A DNA stretch of 64,000 nucleotides from Pterois miles (Eukaryota; Chordata; Actinopteri; Perciformes; Scorpaenidae). Below, piece by piece: positions 1 through 11,177 of the stretch (positions within the stretch are counted from its first letter, which is position 1; every line of letters begins with the position of its first letter). Location: positions 24,029,501 through 24,093,500 of the forward strand of contig CAMQGK010000110.1 in NCBI GenBank assembly GCA_947000775.1. The letters are read 5' to 3'. The notes under the pieces are model-generated. The model made no database searches, had not been told where the DNA came from, and saw only the letters and a program-made list of their open reading frames with translations. The translations under genes and the position numbers were made by a program.

Positions 1-38
1 ATAAAGGAATATCTTATCTTATCTTATCTTATCTATAG
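1..38 (+). repeat. 3' tail of a tRNA-derived SINE, cut by the window edge
   Basis: The window opens with ATAAAGGAATATC followed by several ATCTT units. The same ending, preceded by ACTGTGGGACTA, closes the SINE at 21353-21670. This is therefore the last bases of another copy whose body lies before base 1. The identity rests on the shared tail only. Confidence 0.6.
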
Positions 39-362
39 TAAGATGAAGGCTAGAAAAAATTTTATTTTATGTGTGTAAACACAGATTAGCTACTTGAATA
101 TTGGGTACATACATCCCCAGTAGCTTGGTATTTTGATTTATAATACTAATTCATTGAAATACATTGGTAATTGAATAATGCCCTGTAATGGAGGAAATGT
201 AAATAGGGTAATTTTGTGAAGACATTATTACTGGAGTCATGAATTGTATGCTATGAACCAGCAGCTGTGATCCTTTTGGTTTTTGTCTAAAATTTTAAAT
301 AAAAAATATAAATAAAATAAAATAATTTTAAAAGTTCGTGGGACACTACAACCTCTGACTTT

Positions 363-589
363 TTTTTTCTTTCTGGCAGCAATTGAATCGAAGGCAACTG
401 GACTGAGATTTGTCTGTGAAGACGTTTCGCCCCTTATCCAAGTGGCTTCATCAGTTCGTAACACATCAGTCTGACAAGTCCCCACTACTCTGGTCAGTCT
501 TCACAGACAAATCTAAGTCCAGTTGCCTTCAATTCAGTTGCTGTCAGAATGAATATGACCTGGATGAATGAGAACATTCACAGACTCAT
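363..589 (-). mobile_element. Foldback nonautonomous element, copy 1
   Basis: Two arms of about 50 bases (around 383-424 and 500-535) are inverted copies of each other; the shared core is CAACTGGACT(G/T)AGATTTGTC. A 13-base direct repeat, AACCTCTGACTTT, flanks the element at 350-362 and 590-602. The right end carries an extra asymmetric 40-base segment with GACCTGGATGAATGAGAAC. Copy 2 at 32418-32571 carries the same segment at its other end, so the copies are in opposite orientation. No coding capacity is present. The superfamily is not assignable by eye; the A-rich stretch before one direct repeat leaves a retroposed origin open. Confidence 0.65.
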
Positions 590-699
590 AACCTCTGACT
601 TTCATTTTGTTGTACAAATATACAGTATACAGGACACACATACAGCATATATAGTAATGGTTTTACATGTAGCATATTGCCTATTATAACAGCCAGAGG

Positions 700-1035
700 G
701 TTAAGATTAGACATTGACCTCAAATAGTAAAGGTTAGGCATTAACTTTAAATAGTTATGGTTAGGCAGCGACCTTGAATGGTTAAGTTTTGGCGTTGACC
801 TTGAATATTTAAGGTCAGGCATTGCCCTTGAATAGCTAAGGTTAGGCGTTGGCCTTAAATAGTTAGGGTTTGGCGTTGACCTTGAATGGTTAATGTTAGG
901 CATTAACCTTAAATAGTTATGGTTAGGCATTGGCCTTAATAGTTAGGGTTAGGCATTAACCTTGAATAGTTATGTTTAGGCATTGACCTTGAGTGGTTAA
1001 GGTTAGGCACTGACCTCAAAGAGTCAAGGTTGGGA
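700..1035. repeat. 27-bp minisatellite, about 12-13 diverged units
   Basis: Units follow GTTAGGCATTGACCTTGAAT plus AGTTAAG with point changes and one single-base deletion near 938. Because 27 is nine codons, the minus strand shows an open frame of nine-residue repeats; this is a by-product of unit length, not a gene. Confidence 0.85.
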
Positions 1036-1139
1036 TAGGTCGTCTGGTAGGGAGTCTCGCAAGAGTTAATTGCACATTTTTGTAATTTGGGAGTTACCTT
1101 CTAGACAAGTCTGCCGTACAGGGACAGTGGTGCTTTAAA

Positions 1140-1420
1140 CTAAATGCTAATGTCAGCATGCTAACATACTCACAATAACATTGCTAACATGCTGATGTTT
1201 AGCAGGTAGGCATTAATGTTTACCATGTTCATTATCTTAGTTTAGTTTGTTAACATGTTAACATTTGCTAATTAGCACAAAGTACAGTTGAAGCTGATGG
1301 GAATGTCAATAGTTTTGCAGGTATTTGTTCATAAACCAAAGCATTAAACAAACTTGTTGATGGGGAACACTAAAGCTATTCCTATTCATCCTGAAGGGAT
1401 CATACTCATTTCTGTGCTTG
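1140..1420 (+). repeat. Dispersed teleost repeat rich in CTAACATGCTAAC, copy A
   Basis: The segment starts with GCTAATGTCAGCATGCTAAC and continues through TTTGCTAATTAGCACAAAGTACAG and GGTATTTGTTCATAAACCAAAG. The same ordered blocks recur at 30635-31335, 35370-35705, 37800-38730 and 58915-59390. I recognise this as an abundant unclassified teleost repeat; the recurrence itself is visible in the window. Confidence 0.7.
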
Positions 1421-1744
1421 AATTGTCACAAACAAACTGAAACACAGTTTGTTTGCAAATGAAACTTTGCTTCTATCAATAATTTAAAATAACATCAACA
1501 AGGTCCTAAATCTGCAGCTCACCTCAACTTAACGGAGCTTAATAGTGAGTTTCAGCTAATTTTTCAGCTGTCAGGCCCACAACTTTAATGTATGATTCAC
1601 TCTCTCCACTTTCATAGCGTCATTTTCAGTCACAGTAGGCAGCTATGTTCAGTAGAAAAGCAGTAAAACCCCACTGTATACTCCCTGGTGGTGGAAGAAG
1701 TACTGGGATCTTGAACTTAAAAATCCTTTGTATAGGATCTGATA

Positions 1745-2225
1745 GTATCTACTAGTGAGTGAGGAGTTTGCAACCAGCTGAAGCATTTTCCATGTGCCAA
1801 GCATGCTGGAAAACTACGCTGCCTTCTCTTGAGCCTTTCAGCTCAGCTCCAAACAGGAAAAGCTAACAGAGTTTGGTTAGTCACTGCTATTCTGGACTAC
1901 TGTAGAAATATAACATTCTAAGGTAACAAAAACAAAATGATTATTATTATCAGGTGATTATACACTGAATAAAACATACTTAGCATTAAATTCCATTTCT
2001 GCCAATATATCCCCCTAATTTAGACACTGGTCCTTTAAGCATAATTAGTAATACTACATTGTAGAAATACTGTTACAGATAAAAGTCCTGCATTCAAACG
2101 TTTGACTTAAGGAAAAGCAGTTAGCATCAAAATATACTCCAAGTACCAAAGGTAAAAGTACTCAATATGCAGTAACTTGTTTATGCTTATTATAAGTGGT
2201 CAAAGAATCAGTTGCTGCAGGTTTA
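1745..2225. repeat. Fragments of two dispersed repeat families
   Basis: 1780-2040 ends with GGTGATTATACACTGAATAAAAC and GACACTGGTCCTTTAA, the right end of the TTAA-flanked family seen whole at 43965-44416. 2040-2225 carries the 'AAAAGTCCTGCATTCAAA ... AAAGTACTCAATATGCAG' family also seen at 13480-15450 and 60590-60770. Confidence 0.5.
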
Positions 2226-2534
2226 AAGATATGCAGCATCTAAAGTTAATGTTACCTGAAATAAGAAAGATATGTCTAGATTTTGATACAAGGCTTCTAT
2301 GAGAAAGGGTGTCAGGACTGGGTAAAAATGTAGCAGCCACCTCAGGGCCTTGAATTTTTGTTGTGGTTAAATGGATAATATAAAACCAATCTGTAATGAA
2401 TGAAATTACCCAAAATTAAATAACACACAGATAACACAGAGCTTTCTGGGACAAACCCTTGCTGGCAAACAACGTCTTGTCAGTACAGTATATTAAAGTT
2501 ATTAGCTATCTATATTAATTGTACCTTTTAATTG

Positions 2535-3257
2535 GGGGTGTCAAAGGTAATGCAATAATAATGCCTAAACGCAAATTTGTTTTTACGCCACAAATTTCTT
2601 TAATGCATTAATGCATTTGAAATTTCAGAGACTGTAACATCCTCAGCGAGATTTAAAACTGAAGATACTGGCATCATATGAAACTAGAAAACCTAATGAA
2701 TTCATTGGTACCAACCATGTCATACTAGCATGTTACAAAGGAGGTTAAATGATGCGACAAACTTGTGCTAAAGTTTGGCACAGAAAAACTGGCGTGGTCG
2801 TTTTCAAAGGGGTCCCTTGAGCTCTGACCTCAAGATATGTGAATGTAAATGGGTTCTATAGGTACCCACAAGTCTCCCCTTTACAGACATGCCCACTTTA
2901 TGATAATCACATGCAGTTTGGGGCAAGTCATAGTCAAGTCAGCCACTGACACACTGACAGCTGTTGTTGTCTGTTGGGCTGCAGTTTGCCATGTTATGAA
3001 AAGACCATATTTAAACTATTTATGTTTATGTTTCTATTAATTAAGTTGATTTCCAATAATAAATATATATACACATTTGCATAAAGCAGCATATTTGCCC
3101 ACTAACATGTTGATAAGAGTATGAAATACTTGACAAATCTTCCTCTTTAAGGTACATTTTGAACAGATAAAATAAATGTGTGATTAATTTGCGATTAATC
3201 ACAGAAAATCATGCGATTAATCGTGATTAAATGCTTTAATCGACTGACAGCTTCACT
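2535..3257 (-). repeat. Dispersed repeat with GATTAATCG termini, copy 1
   Basis: The 3' end reads GCGATTAATCACAG ... GATTAATCGTGATTAAAT ... GACTGACAGC. The interior (for example CATGCAGTTTGGGGCAAGTC at 2910-2930) is the reverse complement of 32790-32830, part of copy 2. The short open frame at 2849-3040 lies inside this repeat and is not a gene. Confidence 0.7.
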
Positions 3258-3835
3258 TTTAGTGTTATTCAAAGTCCTTAAAACTGGCAAGGGAAAACAG
3301 CAAAACTGTTGTTAATATCTCTATAATGTACTTAAGCATCTAGTCATAGAGTAACACATGATCCAAACTTTTATGTTTAGTTTAATGGTGTATTTTATCA
3401 AAGAATAAAGCATGAGTACTTTCTTTATTACTCTCACTGAAAACATTTAAAAGTACACCATATCTAACTGATTACAAAATAGGCCACCATTCATTAAATA
3501 TGTCAATATCACACCAACAACATGATTAAAACTAACACTTTAATACACAGTTATAGTACAGATTCTGTGCCCTCATCTCCACATTAATAAACTATGTGAT
3601 TTGTAATGATTATAAAGCTGCAAGCCTGGGTTACTGCTGCCTGCCTTGTTATAATGCTGTTTGTGAAATGGAAAATAGTAGATATCTTGTGTGACAGTGT
3701 GATATTTCTGGCTAGTGTTTCTCATGACTTGTTTTTCTATCTCTGCAGCATAATGTCCATGCTCTGTTAATGATGAAGTGCTAAACTGGCAGATTGGGAG
3801 ACAGGTGAAGGGACTCCACTATCAGTCAGGGTGTG

Positions 3836-6800
3836 TTACGGGATGATTGATTTTCTCTGTCTGATGTACCACGCAAAGTAAGCAGCCATGGCGACGAGGA
3901 GAATAGCTAGGATGATGATGCAGACGATTACAGCCACCACGGGGCTGCTGTAGTTGTTCCCAGGTGACATACCTGTGTGAGCAGCGAGGAAGAAAAGCAC
4001 AAAGATATCATACAACTCATGGCTGTATTTATTAATGTTGCTCATTAATGACAGAAAGCAGTGACCAAGATGAACCAAGATTCTTACCGTAAGATGAGAA
4101 AGTTTGGCCATCTTCTGAAAAATGGAACCAAAACTATGGTCAGTAACAGGATTCACTTTTTGTGTTATTATTGACATAATTAACTGATAAGATTAATAAT
4201 TTGACATTTTGGGAAACGCCCTAATTTGAGTTAGATGAGAAATTGATACCACTCTGATGTGTGTATGCTAAACATGAAGCTCCCACCAGTAGTTTCAGCC
4301 AGAGCTTAGCATAAATACTGGAAACAGGTAGCCTGGATCTGTCCAAAGGTTTAAAAAAAATCCACCTACCAGCACCTCTAATGTTACTTACCTCTGTTGT
4401 CTTTGTTTAAAATATACTAAAGTGTAAACATTACAATTTTCTCATTTCCCCTCTTTATGCTAGCTAGCCAGCTGCTGCCTGTAGCTTCATGTGTACCATA
4501 TAAATATGAGACTAGTATTGATTTTCTCATCTAACTCTTCGCAAGAAAGCAAAATAGAGCATTTCCCAAAATTTCCCAAAACTATTCCTTTAAGACAAGG
4601 AAAAATGGCCAGAAACAAGAATAGCATCAGTCGTTTCCGTAAGTACCCCAACACGACTTATGTTTACGTTCAAGTGAAAAAACCCGGCCATAGAAATTAT
4701 GATGGAAGCAAAGGAGGAAGCAAGCTAGTTTATTTTAAACCAAATCATGATACTTCGCTAAACTAAACTAAGTCATTTTGGGGCTTTTCAGCAGTGATTA
4801 TTTTATTATATAATTTTGGAGGGCACAAAGAAATCCTGCCAATAGGGGCGTCACATCAGAAAACACTTGTGTTGTTAGGCCAAATTGTGTATTTGTCTTT
4901 AATTCAGAGGACTTATTTATTTGATCATATGTTACTAATAATATTTCTCTGGCAAAAACACAAATTCTGTTTATTACCATAATGACGCTATTCATCCTGT
5001 TTAAACAAGAATCCCCAGTCAGACTGAATAAACTAAGCAAATGAAAATTTGGACATTTTATGGTAATATACTGTACATTTGGATATATTTTCACAGTGTA
5101 AACTGTTATTATCACAGGATAAGGGGAAATCTTTATTTGTTGAATTTTGCCCTAAAGACGTACCACTAGTCTGTTTGCTCACAACAATGGCACGCGAGGT
5201 GACCGTAGCGTTGAACACTTCCTCCTGCGCGACTTCTCTCTTTCTCCTTTGGGTGTTGTCACAGTTCTGTTCAATATAATTAAAGACAAATCAAAACTCT
5301 GATGTATGAATTAACTACAGTCAGTACTTATTTGTGACATCTTAAAATTAGCTCTCTAGAAGGAATCTGGTGTCTACTCACAGACTTAAATGTGCTGCAC
5401 ATGGCCGCCTCACAGAGCCTGGTGATGCAGTGCAGATAGAAAGTGGAAACTGACTGATTTTTGTGCTCCACAAATCTGAAGGCCTCAAAAGAGAAGTGCG
5501 CCTTCTGAGCGTCCCCATTGAGCCCCACCTTAGTTTGTGCGTCATGTTCGCACCTAGGATGAAAAGGAGCCAGGAAACAGGTAACATGAATACACACCAA
5601 AGTACAAAGAGCCAGCTTGGAACTGACTGGGAGAGTTGACGGTACTATATACCGTGGTTACTTCTTAGACTCACCCTACGAAAAGGTCATGATAGGTGCT
5701 CTTTGTGGGATACGGACTTGTTGATGCGTAGCATCTGTCCAGCAGCACGTTGAACCTGCAAGGGCAGACAGGTGGAATTTAAGTGTCTTTGCTAATTTTG
5801 AAATTATTTCTGATTTTGTGGCGGCAGTAGCTCAGTCCGTGGGGAACCAGAGGGTCATAGGTTCAAGTCACCACACACACCAAGTACAGAGTGGACTGGT
5901 AGTTCACCCACCCAAGGTGCCCTTGAGTAAAGCCCCCTAAAAAAGGCTCCCTAGGCGCTGTATAAGAGCTGCCCACTGATCCCAATATACAAGGATGGGT
6001 TAAATGTAGTAGCTAAATTTCACTGTGTGCTGCACTTTGCTATGCACAATGTATGACAATAAAACTGGAGTCACATTTATGTAACCTGTGGTTTACTGTA
6101 AACTGTCAAAACTTAAATACCTTTCTGTTAGATTGGTAGCTGTGACTGCAACATAAATCTTGGTCTTCAGGTTAAGCCCCGTTTCTGGGATACTAAGTAG
6201 CTGTACGTGATTTTCGTCCTGTTCCACAGAAAAGAAACAACAAAATAAAGTTAGAAAATTTTAAAAAGTACTTAATGTTACTTTAAAAGCTACCGTAGAG
6301 CAGGTCTTACTTGGTAGAGCAGCATACTCAGTGTGCTGATAAAGGTGCCATTATTGTCTCTGACGACAAGACTCAGACCTGAACTGCATTAAAAGAAAAG
6401 AAACTTGGATTAATCTGAATGTAGCTCTGTCCCGCTTATTTCACATGCAGTGTGAGTGTTATTCACGACATACTCACACGGCCAGTTGAGTGTTGTTCAT
6501 GACATAATGCATCGGGTAGAAGCAGGAGAACTTGTACAGGATCTGCGAGCGATAGGTGATCGCGCTGATAGCGGGGTCTATAGAGTTAATTGTGCCAGAG
6601 ATGTTGATGAACTGGACGTTTGAGAAGTCAGCAAACTCTCCTTTCCCAATCTCAGTGGTTATCTATCGAAAAAAACAAATGTGTTTCACTGAAATCATCC
6701 ACTCCTTGGTTTCCATATGAAGTTATTCACCTCCATCAAAATGTTCCACAAACAAACTCTCCAAATCTCCTTAACTGTCATTCACATCTGATGGATGCTT

Positions 6801-7789
6801 CATGTGAAGAATACCTTAAAGTTATTTTTGCAGGATGAGATGGAGCTTTCATTCAGGGGAAATCTGAATTTTAAGACTGGTGGGTCCACGCTCCAGTCAG
6901 CGGTCCCAAAACACTCAGATGTGTCTCTCTGATCATTGAGGACCATCAGGGACTCATTGTACGAAGCTTGGTACACCGGGCAAAGATAGATGCTCAGGTC
7001 CATATACTCAGTGCCGCAGACCACACTTATGTCTGAGTTTTCTGTGAGGGATAAAAAAAAGAGGATATAAATCAAACTGCAATGTGGGTGTGAAAATAGC
7101 AGTAAAAATGAACATATGTAATAAATGCCACAAACCTGGAGGTCTGTTTGTAGTGCTAGTAATACAAACAGCTGGTAACTGGGCCTCGATCCTCAAAATG
7201 AGGCCAAGCTGGCACACAAGGATGACCAGTCTCATTGTTCTGTGTGAGAAAACAGCAAAACAATGGAAACCAAAGCATTCACTTTCTTCATTTAAGGGAA
7301 AGTGCTTTGAATGAACACTGTTCTAAAGACGACCTATCAACCATCCTGCACAAAGCCTACAAAGGTAATAGAGCGACTGAAACCCATTATGCAACATACA
7401 GTAAGCAGACACTTGAAAGATGAAGGAAAAACCTTCAACCTGGGCTGCGTTTCTGAAAATTCCTTCAGTTCAGTTGCATCTTAGAAAGATTATTTTCAAG
7501 ACACTGATAACACAAAATACTAGCTGTGCTTCCTCAAACATAGCCTGCATTTTGCATGTCAAGAAAATTGGAAATAAATTATTGATTATATTAAGACCCT
7601 CAAATTATATCTTATATGACAAGTTTGATTTGAACAGTTTTTCTCCATTCTAAAAAAACATTTCACAGATTTAAATATTTTGTAGTTTTTTTCATACAAT
7701 ACAATATAATTCAACAAATATAACAGTATGAAACTACCAGGAAAACAAGGTGATGAAGTTATTGCAGGGACTCACCTGTAAGTCTTCAT
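3836..7789 (-). CDS. ZPLD1-like (cupulin-like) zona pellucida domain membrane protein, 397 aa, 10 coding exons
   Basis: Exons in order: 7789-7776, 7239-7136, 7041-6815, 6662-6478, 6383-6311, 6218-6121, 5755-5675, 5553-5382, 5266-5164, 3972-3836. All introns are GT-AG and the phases agree. Residues 1-24 are a signal peptide. A ZP domain follows (CGTEYMDLSIYLCPV, YKFSCFYPMHYVMNNTQLA, FSFEAFRFVEHKNQSVSTFY, LHCITRLCEAAMC). Then come RRKR at 325-328, a membrane helix at about 364-388 and a nine-residue cytosolic tail. The NNTQLA and FRF(V)xHKNQ blocks match ZPLD1, whose fish form, cupulin, is a component of the inner-ear cupula; human ZPLD1 is about 415 residues. Cleavage at RRKR would release the ectodomain for polymerisation (inference). 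The first ATG is in a 14-nt coding part of exon 1, in frame with a second ATG at 7235. Which ZPLD1 paralogue this is remains open. Confidence 0.85.
4196..4596. mobile_element. Foldback MITE of the GGAATAGTTTGAC family in the last ZPLD1-like intron
   Basis: It begins TTTGACATTTTGGGAAA and ends TTTCCCAAAACTATTCCTTTAA. The middle holds inverted arms (TTAGCATAAATACTGGAAAC on the left, GCTAGCTAGCCAGCTGCTG on the right). Related copies lie at 34364-34640, 43133-43840, 50089-50695 and 52425-52638. Better preserved ends read TTAA-AGGAATAG, suggesting a TTAA target site. Noncoding. Confidence 0.65.
5818..6073 (+). mobile_element. tRNA-derived SINE in intron 6 of the ZPLD1-like gene
   Basis: The head has an A-box-like TAGCTCAGTCCG and a B-box-like GGTTCAAGTCA. 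The body has AAGGTGCCCTTGAGTAAAGC, GGCGCTGTATAAGAGCTGCCC and AAATTTCACTGTGTGCTG, and it ends with GACAATAAAAC. The head matches the SINE at 21353, the 3' part differs. It lies between exons 6121-6218 and 5675-5755 and leaves the splice sites intact. Confidence 0.75.
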
Positions 7790-7837
7790 TTTCTGTCTCT
7801 CTATCAGCTACCAGATCTCTATCTGCAGATCTCTCCA

Positions 7838-7843
7838 TTTATA
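7838..7843 (-). promoter_or_regulatory. TATA box of the ZPLD1-like gene
   Basis: Minus-strand TATAAA lies about 50 bases upstream of the first ATG at 7789, implying transcription start near 7810 and a short first exon with donor ACAG|GTGAGT at 7776/7775. The position relative to an independently inferred exon 1 supports it. Confidence 0.6.
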
Positions 7844-7849
7844 CTGTCG

Positions 7850-10800
7850 CCCCTGCAGGGGCGTGTGAGGGACATCTCAATAGTGTAACATGAGCTGGGC
7901 TTTCAACACCTTCATTTTTCTCAATATTTTGCATGCATTTTGAATATGAATGACAGTTCATCTAAAATAAGCTTGCTTTTTCCCCCCACATATTTCAAGA
8001 TGTCAGTTCCAGGTCACCCTCTATTGATCTGACGCTACAGACAGCTCTCTGCCACAATGTACTGGTGTTAGGTTATGGTTGCTGAATACTGCTTGTTGCT
8101 ACACATACAGTACATATGCAAAGTGGATCTTGTCAAGAAAATGGCAGACCAGGGTTTTATAAGTCATTTGTAACTTGGTGGAAACAAACATCCAAGATGA
8201 GCATTGGTTGTACTATTAAAGTGACATTATTGTTATTATTCTCATTGTATTGTATTAGTATTTATTTTAGCTGGTGCCAATCCTCAATGAGGTCCGTATG
8301 TTATTTAAAGACAGATACAGGAAATTGAAACTGGGTCCTCTTTTCTTGAAAGATGAAAGAGTTCCCTTATACTGTAATTTATCGCATTTAAGACTAGTGA
8401 TTTGTTTCTTGGATGTACTAAAGATGAAATTGCGTAGTTTATAGTTTGCTTTTATAACGTGTAGGCTATTGAACTGGAATAGGGATGTTTACCAGCTGGG
8501 CGTCAGATTGATTCTGATATTGTGTCCTCTTGTTTCCACATTCACAGCAATCAGTTTAAAACTTTCAGTAATGCATTAGCAATCATCTCACATTTCTTCT
8601 GGCATACGATATAAGTTTATATGTGGGGCAGTGCCAGGTTAATGGCTAGTATCGATGCTGTGCAATGGAAAAACACTTGATTCCTGTCTTGGGTACAGGC
8701 AGGGAGAGAGTTGCATAGGAAACCATAAAGTAAATACACAAACTGTCTTTTATGTTACTTAGGACTATGAAAGAGCAGGATTGGGGATCTGATCACAAGT
8801 GTCCTGTTTAGAGATCTTATGTTGTGATAAAAGTCTCATTTATTGTTCTTCCAAGTGCAAGTTTTGTAATGGATCAGTTTTTGTTACGGCCTCAGGCCGT
8901 AAACTGTAAATAGAAAATTTCAAGGTTGTTTTGTACAGTCTGTGGATAAAAGACACACCTATCTGAGAGAAATCCAAAGTCTTTTGTGAAGATTCATGAC
9001 ACGAAAGGGACTCCTGAGTAACTTTGGTCCCCAAAGAACAGCATCACAATGCACCATGAGGATACAGCCTGAAAAAGGTGCTTGTTAGATTACTTTACTC
9101 ATATCCAATGTCAAATGCCAGTTTTAATCTCCCCTTTGTATGTCTGCAAGCTATGCCATCAGTCTTACTGAGGGCATAATTCTTCAAAACTTGGATCCAG
9201 AGGCGAAAATGTGGTCACCCTTGGGGAATAATTGATATTAAAGTGGTACAGGCTGGGGGCAGATTTAGGCCAGCAGTCAAAAACACAAATGTTTCATATT
9301 AAAAGGGAGCAGATACAGTTGTGTTTGAAGTTTGTTTAAACACAGTTCACACAAATGTAGTTCTTTAAAGAATTCAAATTTTTACTTATGAATCCGTTTG
9401 ACAGTGAAAAACAATGACTTTGACTGTCTGAGGATGAACTTAACCCCAATTTTTACCTGCATTACAAAAAGAAATGCTAGATAGGATGACGCTGTGTCCC
9501 TGTGTAGCCTGGGAGTGAAGTAAACCAATAGCATGTATTGTTAGTTTTGCTGAGATGTATGGATGGTAAGGCTCGGCTTATCACAGATATATCAGTATCA
9601 GCCTTTATGTCGGTCAATAAAACACAAAACTGCAGTACAAAAATGCCAAAGGTATTGTATGTTTGAGGTAATTTACAAAAGCCACTAAGCCACTGTACAC
9701 TCATTGTACATTATACCTGCTCAGCATCAAACAGCAGGCAGACACAGTTATAGAAGTGAGTGAATATTGGACTCCAAATGAAACACAACTTCAAATGAAT
9801 GGTAATGGTGATCCATAATGACTGGATGGATGAACAGGTTTGCCATATCAACATAAAAGATTATTATATGTCAGTGTTCAAAACTTGTTTGCAATGCTCC
9901 TAAGTAGCCAAAAAAACAGTTACGACAGACTTATTGAGGTGCTGGTAGGCAGATTGCTACAGACTCTGGCTCCAAATGATAGTTGCGTTATTAAGGGAGC
10001 CCGCAAACTGCAAAATCTGATCTGAGATCCACAAGAACTTGCAAAAACTCTTGTTAGACTCACTGCCAGATGATCGTTTTAACCATTCAAGGACAAGGTC
10101 TATTATTAACTACCTATGCCAATTTCATAAGAGATGGCGCCATTCGAGCCATTACACCAAATTACATCAAAATCTCAAGATGTCAGCCTGTATCTGAGAT
10201 ATTCTGGCTTCACTTTTGTTCAGTGGGAGGAAGTGGAGACATCATCCATACAGTCAATGGGACAGACTCTCCACTAGAAAGCAAATAATGAGCATGTTGC
10301 TAAAAATGGCAGTTCCTATAAGGAATTGTTATCCACAGTGCTTGTCTTTGTGTTGAAAATCACATCTTTCTAACTCTCATATATCAACACTGATACTGGT
10401 ATTGGCCTCAAAAATTTTAGTATCTGTGGGATTTTAATGGATTCTACAATAAGTTGCTGAAACGTGCCAAATATAAAATATGTCAGAGGACAACTGAGGA
10501 CAAGACAGCTGACAGCTGGATTTCATGAACTCAAAATGGTTATTTGTAAAGATTTTAAAGGTCTATAGTCAATATGTTTTTAAGAATTAATCACACAACT
10601 GTATGTGAAAGAGAATTATCAACCAACTCTGAAGCTGTATCTGTGTTTGCTGTTTTTCCTGGATAACCAAGAAAAGAGGCGTCTTGGTGTGTATATCAGT
10701 AATTGTTAAATTTCAAGAAGTCTTCATCACCAGCACAAAACACCTTCATCTATACGTCTCATCTGGCTCGCAGTTTTATGTTTGGGTAATGACTGAGCAT

Positions 10801-11170
10801 CCCTTACACTGCAACAATGGCAGTCCTCTGTACATAACACTCTCAAGTGTCTGTGAATGTGACTCTCAGACATGTGAGGAATAATAGACCTCACATACTT
10901 TCAATGGGAACAAAGACATCTGTGGATGTTTACATTGAGATAAGAATGGCTGTCACGTGAAGTCTCAGGGGAGAAAACAAGTGTCTTGTCTCTATGGCTC
11001 GTGACAGCAAAGGCAATTCAATATCCATCCACTAAAGGGGCTCTTCGGGAGGTTGCAGTGAAAAATACAGTTCTTAAACAGCTTAAATTACATAACAAGG
11101 CCATGTTGAACAGTTAATGTTTTCATAAAATCATGTTTTTATTGGTACTCTATTCTCTATTGTCTCTATA
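7850..11170. other. Gene-free interval upstream of the ZPLD1-like gene
   Basis: AT-rich sequence with only short open frames lacking recognisable domains or splice context. I see no RNA gene here. The first few hundred bases would include the ZPLD1-like upstream promoter. Confidence 0.5.
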
Positions 11171-11177
11171 TATTTAG

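Noticed and set aside
586..930. Minus-strand open frame with nine-residue repeats (MPNHNYLRL and similar)
   Set aside because: It is the translation of the 27-bp minisatellite; no splice context, no homology, and neighbouring repeat units diverge as noncoding DNA.
5818..5870. tRNA gene
   Set aside because: A/B-box-like words are present but the cloverleaf is incomplete and the sequence continues into a SINE body and tail.
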